A stretch of DNA of 64,000 bases from Reinekea marinisedimentorum. GTDB lineage: Bacteria; Pseudomonadota; Gammaproteobacteria; Pseudomonadales; Natronospirillaceae. The DNA lies in assembly GCF_004341165.1 (NCBI RefSeq), contig NZ_SLZR01000008.1, forward strand, positions 62,001 through 126,000, read 5' to 3'. Below the pieces are notes generated by a model. The model was not told the origin of the DNA. It saw only the letters and a program-made list of their open reading frames with translations, and did not search any database. The position numbers and the translations under genes are program-made. Shown one piece after another: positions 1-8,496 of this stretch (the stretch's first letter is position 1; each line of letters opens with the position of its first letter).

Positions 1-1160
1 CAAAGTAACGCCAGATAACACCGAACTCCGCTTTAGAGATGATGAAGCCGATTACGAACAGTGGAACAGCAATCATCAGACGCTTAGGCAAGCCCTGCTG
101 AGGCAGCTTGAAGAAGTCAGCCAGGATCAGACGGGCAGAGCGGAATGCGGTATCACCGGAAGTGATTGGCAGAACGATGACACCCAGAACAGCCAGCAGA
201 CCACCGAATGCACCCAGCAGAGAAGTCGAAACTTCATGAACAACAGCCGCAGGGCCACCGTTAGCCAGAGTTGCGTTCAGTGCTTCAGTAGACTCGTAGA
301 AAGACAGACCCAGAGAACACCAGATAAGCGCGATAACACCTTCACCGATCATTGCGCCGTAGAAGATGAAGCGACCAGAAGATTCATTCTGCATGCAGCG
401 AGCCATCAATGGAGATTGCGTAGCGTGGAAGCCAGAGATTGCACCACAGGCAATGGTGATGAACAGCAGAGGCCACAGCGGCAGTTCTTTAGGGTGCAGG
501 TTAGCAGTGAAGTCCAGACCCTGAGAGTAGAAGCCGTGATCGCTGACCGCCAGACCGATTAACAGGCCAACAGACATGAATACCAGCAGGCCACCGAAGA
601 ACGGATACAGACGACCGATGATTTTATCAACCGGTACAATGGTCGCGATGATGTAGTAAACAAAGATGATGCCTACCCACATGGCAACGTTCATTTCCAG
701 CAGGTTAGCCAGCAGTTTTGCAGGGCCTAATACGAATACGACACCTACCAGCATGAGCAGTAAAACTGCAAAACCATTCATGAATTGCTTTGCAGCATTA
801 CCGAGGTGTTCACCGACAACGGTTGGTACCGAGGCACCGTTAGCGCGTACGGAAAGCATGCCGGAGAAATAGTCGTGTACGGCACCGCCGAAGATACAAC
901 CGATAACAATCCACAACATGGCAACAGGGCCATAAAGTGCACCCAGAATCGGACCGAAGATTGGGCCAAGGCCGGCGATGTTCAGAAGTTGAATCAGGTA
1001 AACTTTTTTGTTGGATAACGGAACATAATCCACACCATCAGCCATCGTCATTGCCGGAGTGGCACGTTCTGGTTTTGGGGAAAAGATGCGTTCAACGATC
1101 GCACCGTAGAAAAAATAACCGGCAATTAATGCGCCGAGACAAATTAAGAACCAAAGCATA
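1..1160 (-). CDS. cstA: CstA-family transporter (carbon starvation / pyruvate type), C-terminus outside window
   Basis: Reading the minus strand from the ATG at 1160 gives 386 open codons that run off the window edge. The protein starts MLWFLICLGALIAGYFFYG and continues with the family landmarks DGVDYVPL, LLNIAGLGPIFGPILGAL and GGAVHDYFSGM, then repeated hydrophobic segments, so it is a polytopic inner-membrane protein. It lacks the extra N-terminal helix of E. coli CstA and BtsT (about 700 aa) and looks like the shorter, roughly 480-500 aa form seen in Vibrio and others. Family members take up pyruvate or peptides; pyruvate is my preferred substrate because a BtsS/BtsR pair lies nearby and a BtsR-like operator lies upstream. 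A Shine-Dalgarno GAGGT precedes the start. The family call is firm; the substrate is inference. Confidence 0.93.
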
Positions 1161-1194
1161 ATCAACCTCTGTTTTTATTTTAGGGTTCGGAGTT

Positions 1195-1200
1195 ATTGTA
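1195..1200 (-). promoter_or_regulatory. Candidate -10 element of cstA
   Basis: The minus strand reads TACAAT here, about 35 bases before the cstA start. No good -35 hexamer sits 16-18 bases upstream, as expected for a promoter that needs an activator. The BtsR-like repeat begins about 55 bases further upstream. Confidence 0.4.
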
Positions 1201-1255
1201 TGTAGAGTGTCAGCAATGCACGGACTGCAACATTGCGAGTGGCGCTATAAAGTGG

Positions 1256-1284
1256 TGAGCGGTATGAAATAACCAGTGAGTGGT
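1256..1284 (-). promoter_or_regulatory. Predicted BtsR operator (direct repeat) upstream of cstA
   Basis: On the minus strand the sequence is ACCACTCA, 13 bases, then ACCGCTCA. Both octamers fit the BtsR (YehT) recognition sequence known from the E. coli btsT promoter, ACC[G/A]CT[C/T]A repeated with a 13-base spacer. It lies 96-124 bases upstream of the cstA start, on the coding strand of cstA. The matching regulator, btsR, is encoded at 5135-5845. Confidence 0.75.
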
Positions 1285-1441
1285 TGCCGTATGATTGCAG
1301 GGCGCAGCAGCCATGGCAGCGCTGAATAAGAACCGGTTTTATTTGGCTGTTTCAGGCGGTCAAAATGACGCTGACGTTGTTGGTGTGATGGGTCGTTATG
1401 ACCCGTATTTCCGGTGCCTTCCGGTCAATTCAGAAAATGTT

Positions 1442-3058
1442 TTAGCGTTCTATATAGTGGGGTTGCTGGCCGGAAACACAATAGCCGTTGCGGCCATTCT
1501 GCTTAATTAAATACATGGCGTCGTCTGCCTTTTTCAGCAGCTCGCTCTTTTCAATACCATGCTCTGGGGTGCAGGCAACCCCCAGGCTCGCGCCGATAGA
1601 AACAGATCTGGAGCGGCCAATATCAATCGGCTGAGTCAGTGCATCCAGAATAGCTCTGGCGGCAGGCTCAACCTTTAGGTCTTCACGGCCCTGACGCAGC
1701 ACAATGAGAAATTCATCGCCTCCCCAGCGGCACACAATATCACCGCGCCGAACGGACTCGCGCAGTCGCTTGGCACTTTCTATTAAAACAATGTCACCGG
1801 CATCGTGGCCGTATTTATCATTTACCGGCTTGAAGTGATCAAGGTCTATGACAATCAGTGCACACTGCCGGCCCTGTGTTTTGGCGTCATCCAGTGCAGC
1901 ACTGATGCGTCTTTCGGTGGCTCTGCGGTTATACAGCATGGTGAGCGAATCGTACTCGGCCTCAAACCGATACTGCTTTTCACGCATAGCGCGTTCAGAG
2001 ATATCGTACATCACTACTTCAATCAAGGGCTGGCCGTTGGTTTCCATCGCCAGTGAAAACAGACAGTGGAACCAGTGTTGTTGGCTCTGATCATGGCCAC
2101 GGAATTTAAAATCGCCGGAGATGATCTTGTTCCCGGCGCTAACTGAGCGCAGCGTTTCGGTCATTTCCTGCTGCTTCACGAACATCTCGGCAAAGGTAAT
2201 GGAGGTGGTGTCGTCCCGGTCGCGGGTATCGCATCGGGCGGTAAACTTTGCAAAGGTGCTGTTACACAGATCGATGCGGCCAGCCTGGGTAATCAGCGCG
2301 ATACCGACGCCGGACTGTTCAAACAGCAGGCGGTAGCGGCGCTCCACACTGACGATCTTGCGGCTTAATTGCTTCTCGCGCTGTAGTGTATCGTGGATAG
2401 AGGTCAGCAGCTCATTGGAGTTTTGAACCAGCTGGCCGATTTCATTGTTAGGGTTTTGCGGAATGTAGGTGAGCTCTTTGTCATAACCCGGCTTTGCAGC
2501 CATAACCGCGTTCTTCATATTGGTCAGTGGCTTGGTGAGCAGGCTGTGTATCAGCGAGGCCACGAGGGAAATAATGGTAATGGCATAAGCCAGCAGAATG
2601 AGCGCATGCAATGCTGCCGCGTTGCGCGCAGAGTTTTCGATCAGCTGCTGGTTTGGGGTAATGGAAAGCCTGCCGGCCAGTTCGCCCTGCATAAAGGGTG
2701 AGGGCAGTTCGTAATGGATGGGTGGCGCTGTTGCCGCGGTATCGTGCTGGTGGATGCTTTCTTCGAAGCCCTGTTCACCGGTAATGATGGCAACGTCGAC
2801 AATATCGTTCTTTACCAGACCGTTCAGTACTTCCAGTGCCAGTTCCCGGTTAGAAAGATAAGCCGCAATGGCGGCGCTGTTTTCAACCGTTAACGCCAGT
2901 TGATCGATGCGGCTGGTTTGTCGGTTGATTTCCCGGCTGTAGGTATTCTGGTAAAAGAAGACTGTCGCGCCCAACGTCAGCACGAATGAATAGATGATAA
3001 TAGAGGCCACAACCCGCAGAACGAGCGTGTCTTTCCATTTGCTGAACACGAAATACAT
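1442..3058 (-). CDS. Membrane-bound sensor diguanylate cyclase (CHASE8-like, HAMP, PAS, GGDEF)
   Basis: Predicted to make cyclic di-GMP from two GTP at the inner membrane. Domain order over 538 aa: transmembrane helix at about 12-36; a periplasmic domain of about 110 residues whose start resembles CHASE8 of YfiN-type cyclases; second helix about 149-172; HAMP about 172-225; PAS about 240-355; GGDEF about 365-525. The active-site GGDEF is intact at 446-450, and an inhibitory RxxD site (R437-D440) precedes it by the usual five residues. No EAL domain is present. The ATG at 3058 directly abuts AAAGG with no spacer; the GTG at 3049 has that AAAGGA at ideal distance and may be the true start. Downstream of a porin and a periplasmic binding protein on the same strand, with a 240-base gap. 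The ligand is unknown. Confidence 0.88.
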   Translation of the reverse strand: MYFVFSKWKDTLVLRVVASIIIYSFVLTLGATVFFYQNTYSREINRQTSRIDQLALTVENSAAIAAYLSNRELALEVLNGLVKNDIVDVAIITGEQGFEESIHQHDTAATAPPIHYELPSPFMQGELAGRLSITPNQQLIENSARNAAALHALILLAYAITIISLVASLIHSLLTKPLTNMKNAVMAAKPGYDKELTYIPQNPNNEIGQLVQNSNELLTSIHDTLQREKQLSRKIVSVERRYRLLFEQSGVGIALITQAGRIDLCNSTFAKFTARCDTRDRDDTTSITFAEMFVKQQEMTETLRSVSAGNKIISGDFKFRGHDQSQQHWFHCLFSLAMETNGQPLIEVVMYDISERAMREKQYRFEAEYDSLTMLYNRRATERRISAALDDAKTQGRQCALIVIDLDHFKPVNDKYGHDAGDIVLIESAKRLRESVRRGDIVCRWGGDEFLIVLRQGREDLKVEPAARAILDALTQPIDIGRSRSVSIGASLGVACTPEHGIEKSELLKKADDAMYLIKQNGRNGYCVSGQQPHYIER

Positions 3059-3217
3059 CCTTTGCCGAACAATCCCGAAGGGTATTGTCGATTTATCCTA
3101 TCGCATACTGGTAATTCTGCATCAACTGAATCACAGACTTAGAATCAGTCATCACTTTTGATGGCTTAATCCGGCCGGTGTGCCGCAGTTTGGTCTGAAA
3201 ACTGAAGCGTTGTTTAA

Positions 3218-3226
3218 AGATTAGCA
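3218..3226 (-). promoter_or_regulatory. Candidate extended -10 promoter for the diguanylate cyclase
   Basis: The minus strand reads TGCTAATCT, an extended -10 form (TG, one base, then TAATCT). The identical nonamer occurs at 5044-5052 ahead of the porin gene. No strong -35 is visible at either place. Nothing else recognisable was seen in the 240-base gap 3059-3298. Confidence 0.3.
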
Positions 3227-3298
3227 CAGCAAATCACTGCTACAGGTTTGATTTTAAAGAGTTTTTATTCGGCTCTGATTCTAATGGTGTTCAGTCAG

Positions 3299-3721
3299 CT
3301 AGTGGATTCGGTAGACTTCTTTGACGGTGGCGTCGAGGTAGTTGCTGTCGATGTAGCCAATGGCGCTTGGGTTGGTTCTGACCAGCTCAATAATGGCCCG
3401 TGAGTCGGTGACTTCCTTGGGCGGTTTTACCCGGCCGGTAAAGAGCAGCCTGGCCCAGTAGGCGTTCACCTGAGCCACACTTTTATTAACCAGTGACCGG
3501 TAAAAGTGTTCGCGAACCTCTGAACCCATGTCCAGATCGTAAGTATCGGCGGAGTCACCGTCTGGAAAGGCCAGGTTCTTGCCCATGTACAGATCAATCA
3601 GGTCTCGCTGGGAGAGTTCAGCTGTGCTGTTGCTCTGATTGACGATCACGACAATGTCTCCGGCATAAGCCGGATAGCTCGTGAGCACACATAGCACTAA
3701 TGTCAGGAGCAGCTTATTCAT
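3299..3721 (-). CDS. Small periplasmic PstS-like substrate-binding protein
   Basis: A 140-aa protein with a clear signal peptide (MNKLLLTLVLCVLTSYPAYA, cleavage after AYA). The mature part, starting GDIVVIVNQSN and containing LIDLYMGK, NAYWARLLFTG and SAIGYID, matches the short phosphate-ABC-type binding proteins (PBP-like family), about half the size of a full PstS. No ABC permease or ATPase gene is nearby, so a transport role is unlikely. Its start lies 3 bases after the porin stop, which indicates co-translation with the porin. Together with the downstream cyclase this suggests a ligand-sensing or relay role, which is inference. The ligand (phosphate or another oxyanion) cannot be read from the sequence. 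Confidence 0.75.
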   Translation of the reverse strand: MNKLLLTLVLCVLTSYPAYAGDIVVIVNQSNSTAELSQRDLIDLYMGKNLAFPDGDSADTYDLDMGSEVREHFYRSLVNKSVAQVNAYWARLLFTGRVKPPKEVTDSRAIIELVRTNPSAIGYIDSNYLDATVKEVYRIH

Positions 3722-3723
3722 AT

Positions 3724-5007
3724 CTAAAAAACAAAATCCAGTTTCAGTGAAAGTGTATCCACTTCGGTTTTATCTTCGTTTTCTTTGTCTCTGTACCACA
3801 GGCCATTGCCGTATTCGTCAATCCAGGTGTGATCCCATTGCAGCTTAATGGCCATGTTCTGGCGGACATCTACACGCATACCAATAGACAGGCTGTTTTG
3901 GTCAACCCTGTTGTTGTAGGCGCTTTGAACCCCTTGCTGCAACGCTTCAAGTTCTTCCTGGTACGAAGCGTAAGGCCCGCTCAGTGTTTCGACATCCGAT
4001 ACCACCTTTCGTTCCTCAGCCGGCTCAATGAAGCCCGCCATAGCAAACAGCGTGATCACATCAAATGAATATCCGGTGCTGATATAGCCACTGAAGAACC
4101 CGGAAAGGGCTTCAGCTTCCAAGTCTGTATAGCTTAGTTCAGATTCAATCAACCACGGGTAGGCATCGTAGGTAACACCGAGCGAGGTGTAGTTGATGTC
4201 TGTGCCATCAATTTCAAAATCATCGATCAGGGCTTCGGCTTCAGCCCAGGTTTCCACGCTGTAGCTGTCGCTGAATTCAACCGCGCTCTGCAAGCCAGCC
4301 CTGATATTGGCAAAGGACTGAAGGTCACCATCGATCGTGCCACGGAACCAGCCGCCCCGAATCACCCAGCTGTTGTGACTCCAGATCAGCGTGCTGCCGA
4401 GCAGATCGGTGTAATCAAGCTCGGTTGAGCCGCCGAACTCCTGCGTGGCCTGACCACCATAGACACTGGCCTGTAAAGTACCGGCGGGCAGCTGAAAGCT
4501 GTAGGCAACCTCGGCACCATCGAAATAGTCCATACCAAACTGGCCATAGAACTCCATCGACGGGTGCGCCCAGGTGTAGGCAAAGCCGACATCGCGGTAT
4601 TCGGAAAGGGTGTATATATTCATGCCAATGCGGCCGACACGGGCCAGAAATCCGCCATTGGCGTATTTGATCGAGACGCGTTCCAGAGAGTTTTCCAGTG
4701 AATCGTCTTTACGGTTACGGACGATGACCTGCGAGGTCGCTTCCAGTGAATCGGTCAGTGTGGCATCCAGCTGCAACCCGAGCAGGGATTCATCGAAATA
4801 GGTACCCGCCTCATCCATTTCTTCCTTCGTCAGGTAATAAGGAAAGTAAATTTCACCATCACCGGAGTGGGTGACCGCCAGTGAACCAAAACCATGCAGA
4901 CGCAATTGGTCACTGCCTAAATCTATGGCGTGCGCCAGCGGTAGGAAGGATGTGTTAAGGGTCAGCAGAACAGCAGCAGCGCGGGGAAAAGACCTGCCAA
5001 AAAACAT
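3724..5007 (-). CDS. Outer-membrane porin-like beta-barrel protein
   Basis: A 427-aa protein with an N-terminal signal peptide ending near LAHA and then alternating amphipathic strands (for example LRLHGFGSLAVT near the start). It ends in LSLKLDFVF; a terminal phenylalanine preceded by alternating hydrophobic residues is the Bam recognition signature of barrel proteins. There is no TonB box or plug domain, so it is a passive porin-type barrel, not a receptor. It is first in the putative operon with the PstS-like protein (3-base gap). I could not assign it to OprP/OprO or another named porin family. Start ATG at 5007 is the only one that leaves a complete signal peptide; its Shine-Dalgarno is weak. 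Confidence 0.75.
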   Translation of the reverse strand: MFFGRSFPRAAAVLLTLNTSFLPLAHAIDLGSDQLRLHGFGSLAVTHSGDGEIYFPYYLTKEEMDEAGTYFDESLLGLQLDATLTDSLEATSQVIVRNRKDDSLENSLERVSIKYANGGFLARVGRIGMNIYTLSEYRDVGFAYTWAHPSMEFYGQFGMDYFDGAEVAYSFQLPAGTLQASVYGGQATQEFGGSTELDYTDLLGSTLIWSHNSWVIRGGWFRGTIDGDLQSFANIRAGLQSAVEFSDSYSVETWAEAEALIDDFEIDGTDINYTSLGVTYDAYPWLIESELSYTDLEAEALSGFFSGYISTGYSFDVITLFAMAGFIEPAEERKVVSDVETLSGPYASYQEELEALQQGVQSAYNNRVDQNSLSIGMRVDVRQNMAIKLQWDHTWIDEYGNGLWYRDKENEDKTEVDTLSLKLDFVF

Positions 5008-5043
5008 GATACTCAGACTTCAATAGATGAAAAAAGTGCCGGA

Positions 5044-5052
5044 AGATTAGCA
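5044..5052 (-). promoter_or_regulatory. Candidate extended -10 promoter for the porin operon
   Basis: The minus strand reads TGCTAATCT about 37 bases before the porin start, an extended -10 arrangement. The same nine bases occur at 3218-3226 before the cyclase, so the two transcripts may share promoter logic. The -35 region is not recognisable. Confidence 0.4.
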
Positions 5053-5134
5053 TAAAGAACGAGAAAAGTTATCAGCTTTCACTCATTTTCTTTACAAAAA
5101 ACTGAACTTTTTCCAACTGAATACTGTTCCACCG

Positions 5135-5845
5135 TCAAATGCCAAACAGCGCTTTCAACTCTTTCAGGTAACGGCGGCTGACCGGCAACGACTTCCCGGA
5201 TTTGGTCAGCAGGTTAGCCGAGCCATTATCGAGCAGTTCAATCTCGGAAATCGCCTGCGGGTGTACCAGGTGTTGCCGGTGGCAGCGAACCAGTTCAGTT
5301 TTTTCTTCCAGTACTGAGAGGGTTAGCTGGGTATGGTATTCGCCGGCCTGGGTGCCGATATGAACACCGGTTAAATCGCTGAAGGCATAATTAACATCAC
5401 TGAGCTGTACCAGCCGAACCTTATTTTGCTGGTAGCAGGGAATCAGCGTTAAGGGTTGGGCCGGGATGTTCTGGTTGGTCTTTCGGGAAACGGCCTGATT
5501 CAGCCGGGTCAGGGTTTTTTGTAATCGCTCCGGTTCGATCGGCTTCAGCAGGTAATCGAAGGCATTGTCTTCAAAGGCCTGAATGGCGTACTCATCGTAA
5601 GCCGTAACGAAAACGATGTGAGGCCGCTCCTGCTCATCGAGCATGTTGACCATCTCCAGGCCGGTAATTTTGGGCATGTGGATATCAACAAACAGCACAT
5701 CGGCGTTAAGCTTGCGAATCTCTTTCAGGCAGTCAATGGCGTTACTAAACTCGGCCTGAATGCTGAAGTTGCCCGCCTGTTCGAGCTGGTCGCGCAGCTC
5801 CTGACGGGCTAATGGTTCGTCGTCGACGATGATTGCGTTCAGCAT
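5135..5845 (-). CDS. btsR: LytTR-type response regulator BtsR
   Basis: Transcription factor that binds direct repeats after phosphorylation by BtsS. The 236 residues consist of a receiver domain (about 1-120; acidic pocket D8-D9-E10, phospho-acceptor D54 in FVDIHMP, then TAYDEYAIQAFEDNAFDYLLKP) and a LytTR DNA-binding domain (about 135-236; LVRCHRQHLVHP, LPVSRRYLKELK). The wording of these motifs matches E. coli BtsR (YehT) more closely than YpdB. The ATG overlaps the end of btsS by 7 bases and is preceded by GGAGG, so the pair is translated together. Its predicted target is the repeat at 1256-1284 upstream of cstA. Confidence 0.92.
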   Translation of the reverse strand: MLNAIIVDDEPLARQELRDQLEQAGNFSIQAEFSNAIDCLKEIRKLNADVLFVDIHMPKITGLEMVNMLDEQERPHIVFVTAYDEYAIQAFEDNAFDYLLKPIEPERLQKTLTRLNQAVSRKTNQNIPAQPLTLIPCYQQNKVRLVQLSDVNYAFSDLTGVHIGTQAGEYHTQLTLSVLEEKTELVRCHRQHLVHPQAISEIELLDNGSANLLTKSGKSLPVSRRYLKELKALFGI

Positions 5846-7557
5846 ACGGCCTCCGTCAGAGGAATGATTACCCGCGTAGATTCATTTTTATCGCATTCAA
5901 TAGACAGTCGGGCATTCTTGCCGAACATGTTTTTCAGCCGGGTGCAGACGATGTTGATGCCCAGGCCGTCTTCGCTCAACCGGAAGGTGCCATCGGCTTC
6001 CGGCTCTTTGCACTGGTACAGGCCGGCGTTGTCTTCAATGATCAGTGCCGGGAAGGGGCTGCGCTCCTCGATGTAGATAGAGAGCTTGCCGGCTTCCAGT
6101 TGTTGCGAGGTGCCATGTTTGATGGCGTTTTCCACAATCGGCTGAATGGTAAAGCTGGGTAGCCTGTAATCGAGCCATTTTTCATCGATATTGACGTTTA
6201 CCTGCAACTGTTCGGCAAACCGGGCTTGCTCAATCTGCAGGTAGGAGTTGGTCAGCTCCAGTTCTTGCGCCAGTGTGGTGACATCCTGATTCTGCTTCAG
6301 GTTGGTTCTCAGGAAGCGTGCCAGGTCACCGGTCAGCTCCCGCGCACGGTCGGCATCCTGCTTGATAACAGCGCTGATGGTGTTCAGTGCATTAAACAGA
6401 AAGTGCGGGTTGATTTGCGCACGCACCAGCTTGAGTTCCGACTCCGTCAGCAGTTGCTTCTGCTGCTGGTAGCGACCCACCAGAATCAGCTCTTCCAGAA
6501 TGCGTGCAATACCTTCACCCAGCGTGTGGTTGATGTTGAGAAATAACCGGCGCTTGGACTCATACAGCTTTACGGTGCCGATAACTTCATCGGCAGAGCG
6601 CAGCGGAATAACCAGCGCTGAACCGAGCGGACAATCCTCGGAATGCGAGCAGGTATAGGGTGTTTCAATGCCATCGGCGAACATCACCCGGTTTTCCGCG
6701 ATGGCATCCAGGGTGATCTGCGCGGAAATTTTCTCGCCGGTGTAGTGGTGGTCGTCGCCCATGCCGGTGAAGGCCAGCACGTTTTCCCGGTCGGTAATGG
6801 CCACGGCGGATACGCCGGTTTCTTCCAAAATGATATCGGCCATCTTGCGGGCCTGTTCGGTGCTGAAACCGGGCTTGAACAGCCCAACCATGCGGCTGGC
6901 AAGGTTAAGCGCCTTCGCCGAGTAAGTGCTACTGAATTTATCGTAAATGGATTGGCGGTCACGGATCATCGCCATGAACAGCGCAGCTCCGATTGAATTG
7001 GCAAACAGCATGGGTGCCGCAATCAGGTTGACCAGCCCCAGTGCCTGCTCAAAGGGTTTGGCGACAAGCAGAATAATCGACATCTGCAGCAGCTCAGCGG
7101 TAAAGGTAACTACCAGAGCCAGTGCGGGCGAGTAGAGTGCCTTGGGCGATTGCCGGACCTTGTGAAACCAGAAGTGAACCATGCCGGCGAGCAGGCCTTC
7201 TGCGGTGGTTGAGATAGCACAGGCCAGATCGGTAAAGCCACCCAGGCTGTAGCGGTGCAGGCCTCCGGTTAAGCCGACCAGTGTGCCCACCACCGGGCCG
7301 CCAAACAGACCGCCAAGCACGGCGCCAACAGCGCGGGTATTGGCAATCGCATCAAATACCGGCTGACCAAAATAGGTGCCGAGAATACAGAATGCAGAGA
7401 AGACGAAGTAGATGACGACTTTATGCGGCAGGCGCAGAGATACATTCACCACCGGCGCGAAAAGGGGCGTCTTACTGAATAGGTAGGCGATCACCAGAAA
7501 GACACTCATCTGCTGGAATAAAGAAAGTAATAGCAGCCAATTGAATGGAGTGTGCAT
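5839..7557 (-). CDS. btsS: LytS-type sensor histidine kinase BtsS
   Basis: Inner-membrane sensor kinase; in E. coli BtsS is a high-affinity pyruvate receptor. The 572 residues contain a 5TM-LytS membrane domain (about 1-200, with NTRAVGAVLGGLFGGPVVG and LTGGLHRYSLGG), a GAF-like domain (about 225-360, with AITDRENVLAFTGMGDDHH), and a kinase core. The phosphorylated histidine is H385 in QINPHFLFNALN; the N box is VENAIKHG (about 475-482) and the G box EDNAG / GLGI. Motif wording follows E. coli BtsS through the sensor part, which is why I prefer BtsS over YpdA. Shine-Dalgarno AAGG precedes the ATG. Three 18-base tandem repeats lie immediately upstream. Confidence 0.92.
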   Translation of the reverse strand: MHTPFNWLLLLSLFQQMSVFLVIAYLFSKTPLFAPVVNVSLRLPHKVVIYFVFSAFCILGTYFGQPVFDAIANTRAVGAVLGGLFGGPVVGTLVGLTGGLHRYSLGGFTDLACAISTTAEGLLAGMVHFWFHKVRQSPKALYSPALALVVTFTAELLQMSIILLVAKPFEQALGLVNLIAAPMLFANSIGAALFMAMIRDRQSIYDKFSSTYSAKALNLASRMVGLFKPGFSTEQARKMADIILEETGVSAVAITDRENVLAFTGMGDDHHYTGEKISAQITLDAIAENRVMFADGIETPYTCSHSEDCPLGSALVIPLRSADEVIGTVKLYESKRRLFLNINHTLGEGIARILEELILVGRYQQQKQLLTESELKLVRAQINPHFLFNALNTISAVIKQDADRARELTGDLARFLRTNLKQNQDVTTLAQELELTNSYLQIEQARFAEQLQVNVNIDEKWLDYRLPSFTIQPIVENAIKHGTSQQLEAGKLSIYIEERSPFPALIIEDNAGLYQCKEPEADGTFRLSEDGLGINIVCTRLKNMFGKNARLSIECDKNESTRVIIPLTEAVC

Positions 7558-7567
7558 ATGTGTACCT

Positions 7568-7621
7568 TACTGCGGGTTATTGTTCTACTGCCGGTTATCG
7601 TTGTACTGTCGGTTATTGTTG
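7568..7621. repeat. Three tandem 18-bp repeats upstream of btsS
   Basis: Three adjoining copies of an 18-base unit: 7568-7585, 7586-7603 and 7604-7621. On the plus strand each reads TACTG, two variable bases, GGTTAT, a pyrimidine, GTT and a final C or G. Copies 2 and 3 differ at two positions. The array lies 11-64 bases ahead of the btsS start codon, in its leader or promoter, within the 228-base divergent gap shared with the HAD gene. Confidence 0.85.
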
Positions 7622-7785
7622 TTGTTTTAGGTTGCCTGTTTATTAGGGCGAATTTACCAGTACTGCAGCAAAGGTCAAATTTTTGTAAATAAAGCTTGCC
7701 ACAATGAATAGCAGATGCCGACAACAAAGACCATGATACGCCGTTGGAAGTATTTTCTAGCTATCTTGATCAAGGGAATGAATAA

Positions 7786-8466
7786 ATGACGACAGTTTTT
7801 TTCGATTTGGATAATACGCTGACAGACCGATCCAAAACGGTGTCCGCTTATGCCGGGGTGTTTCTGCAGGATTTTAAACATCTGCTGGCAGAGCACATGG
7901 ATGTCCAGGCATTCGGTCTGCTGCTGAACGAGTTGGATGCCGGTGGCTATGGTGGCCATGAAAACCGCAGCCGGGCGCTGATGGAGCTGCCGATCTGGAA
8001 ACAACCGGTGCCCTGCGCGGAATTGATCGAACACTGGCAGGGTTGGATACCGTTTAATTCCATGCCCATGGATGGACTCTATGAATGCCTGGATGAACTC
8101 AAGAACGCAGGCTACGCTATGGCGTTGGTCACCAATGGCAGCCGTAAGAGTCAACGGGCAAAGATCCGGCGTTTGGAACTGACGCGGTATTTTGATGTCT
8201 GTCTTGTTTCGGAAGAGGTTGGTGTGGCCAAGCCGCAGCCGGCAATCTTTCATCAGGCCATTGCGGCGATGAACTGTGTGCCGGAGCAGTCGGTTTTTGT
8301 CGGCGATCATCCGGTTAACGATTACCGGGGCAGCCAGGCTTGCGGCATGACACCGGTATGGTTTGAAGGCAGCCATGACTGGCCCCATATAGAGTCTGCG
8401 GAATACTCAGTTACAAAATTATCTGAGCTTCCCGATGTAATTCAGCAGATTCTCAGGTCTAATTAG
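7786..8466 (+). CDS. HAD-superfamily hydrolase (subfamily IA)
   Basis: Predicted cytosolic phosphatase of 226 aa, probably acting on a small phosphorylated metabolite or nucleotide. All four HAD motifs are present: motif I FFDLDNTLTD (nucleophile D7, general acid D9), motif II ALVTNGS, motif III lysine in GVAKPQPAIF, and motif IV VFVGDHPVND. A helical cap of about 80 residues lies between motifs I and II, as in subfamily IA (YjjG/Gph types). The ATG follows AGGGA at a 7-8 base spacing. The next gene begins 30 bases later, so the two may be cotranscribed. The exact substrate cannot be told. Confidence 0.9.
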   Translation: MTTVFFDLDNTLTDRSKTVSAYAGVFLQDFKHLLAEHMDVQAFGLLLNELDAGGYGGHENRSRALMELPIWKQPVPCAELIEHWQGWIPFNSMPMDGLYECLDELKNAGYAMALVTNGSRKSQRAKIRRLELTRYFDVCLVSEEVGVAKPQPAIFHQAIAAMNCVPEQSVFVGDHPVNDYRGSQACGMTPVWFEGSHDWPHIESAEYSVTKLSELPDVIQQILRSN

Positions 8467-8496
8467 TTGCCTGGCTTTATTGTAAGGACAGAGATT

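Noticed and set aside
1390..1404. Short hairpin GGGTC GTTAT GACCC downstream of the diguanylate cyclase gene.
   Set aside because: Five pairs only and no U-tract; could arise by chance.
5839..7557. Assignment of the kinase as YpdA instead of BtsS.
   Set aside because: The wording of the sensor and GAF segments follows BtsS, and the nearby operator has the BtsR form, not the YpdB form.
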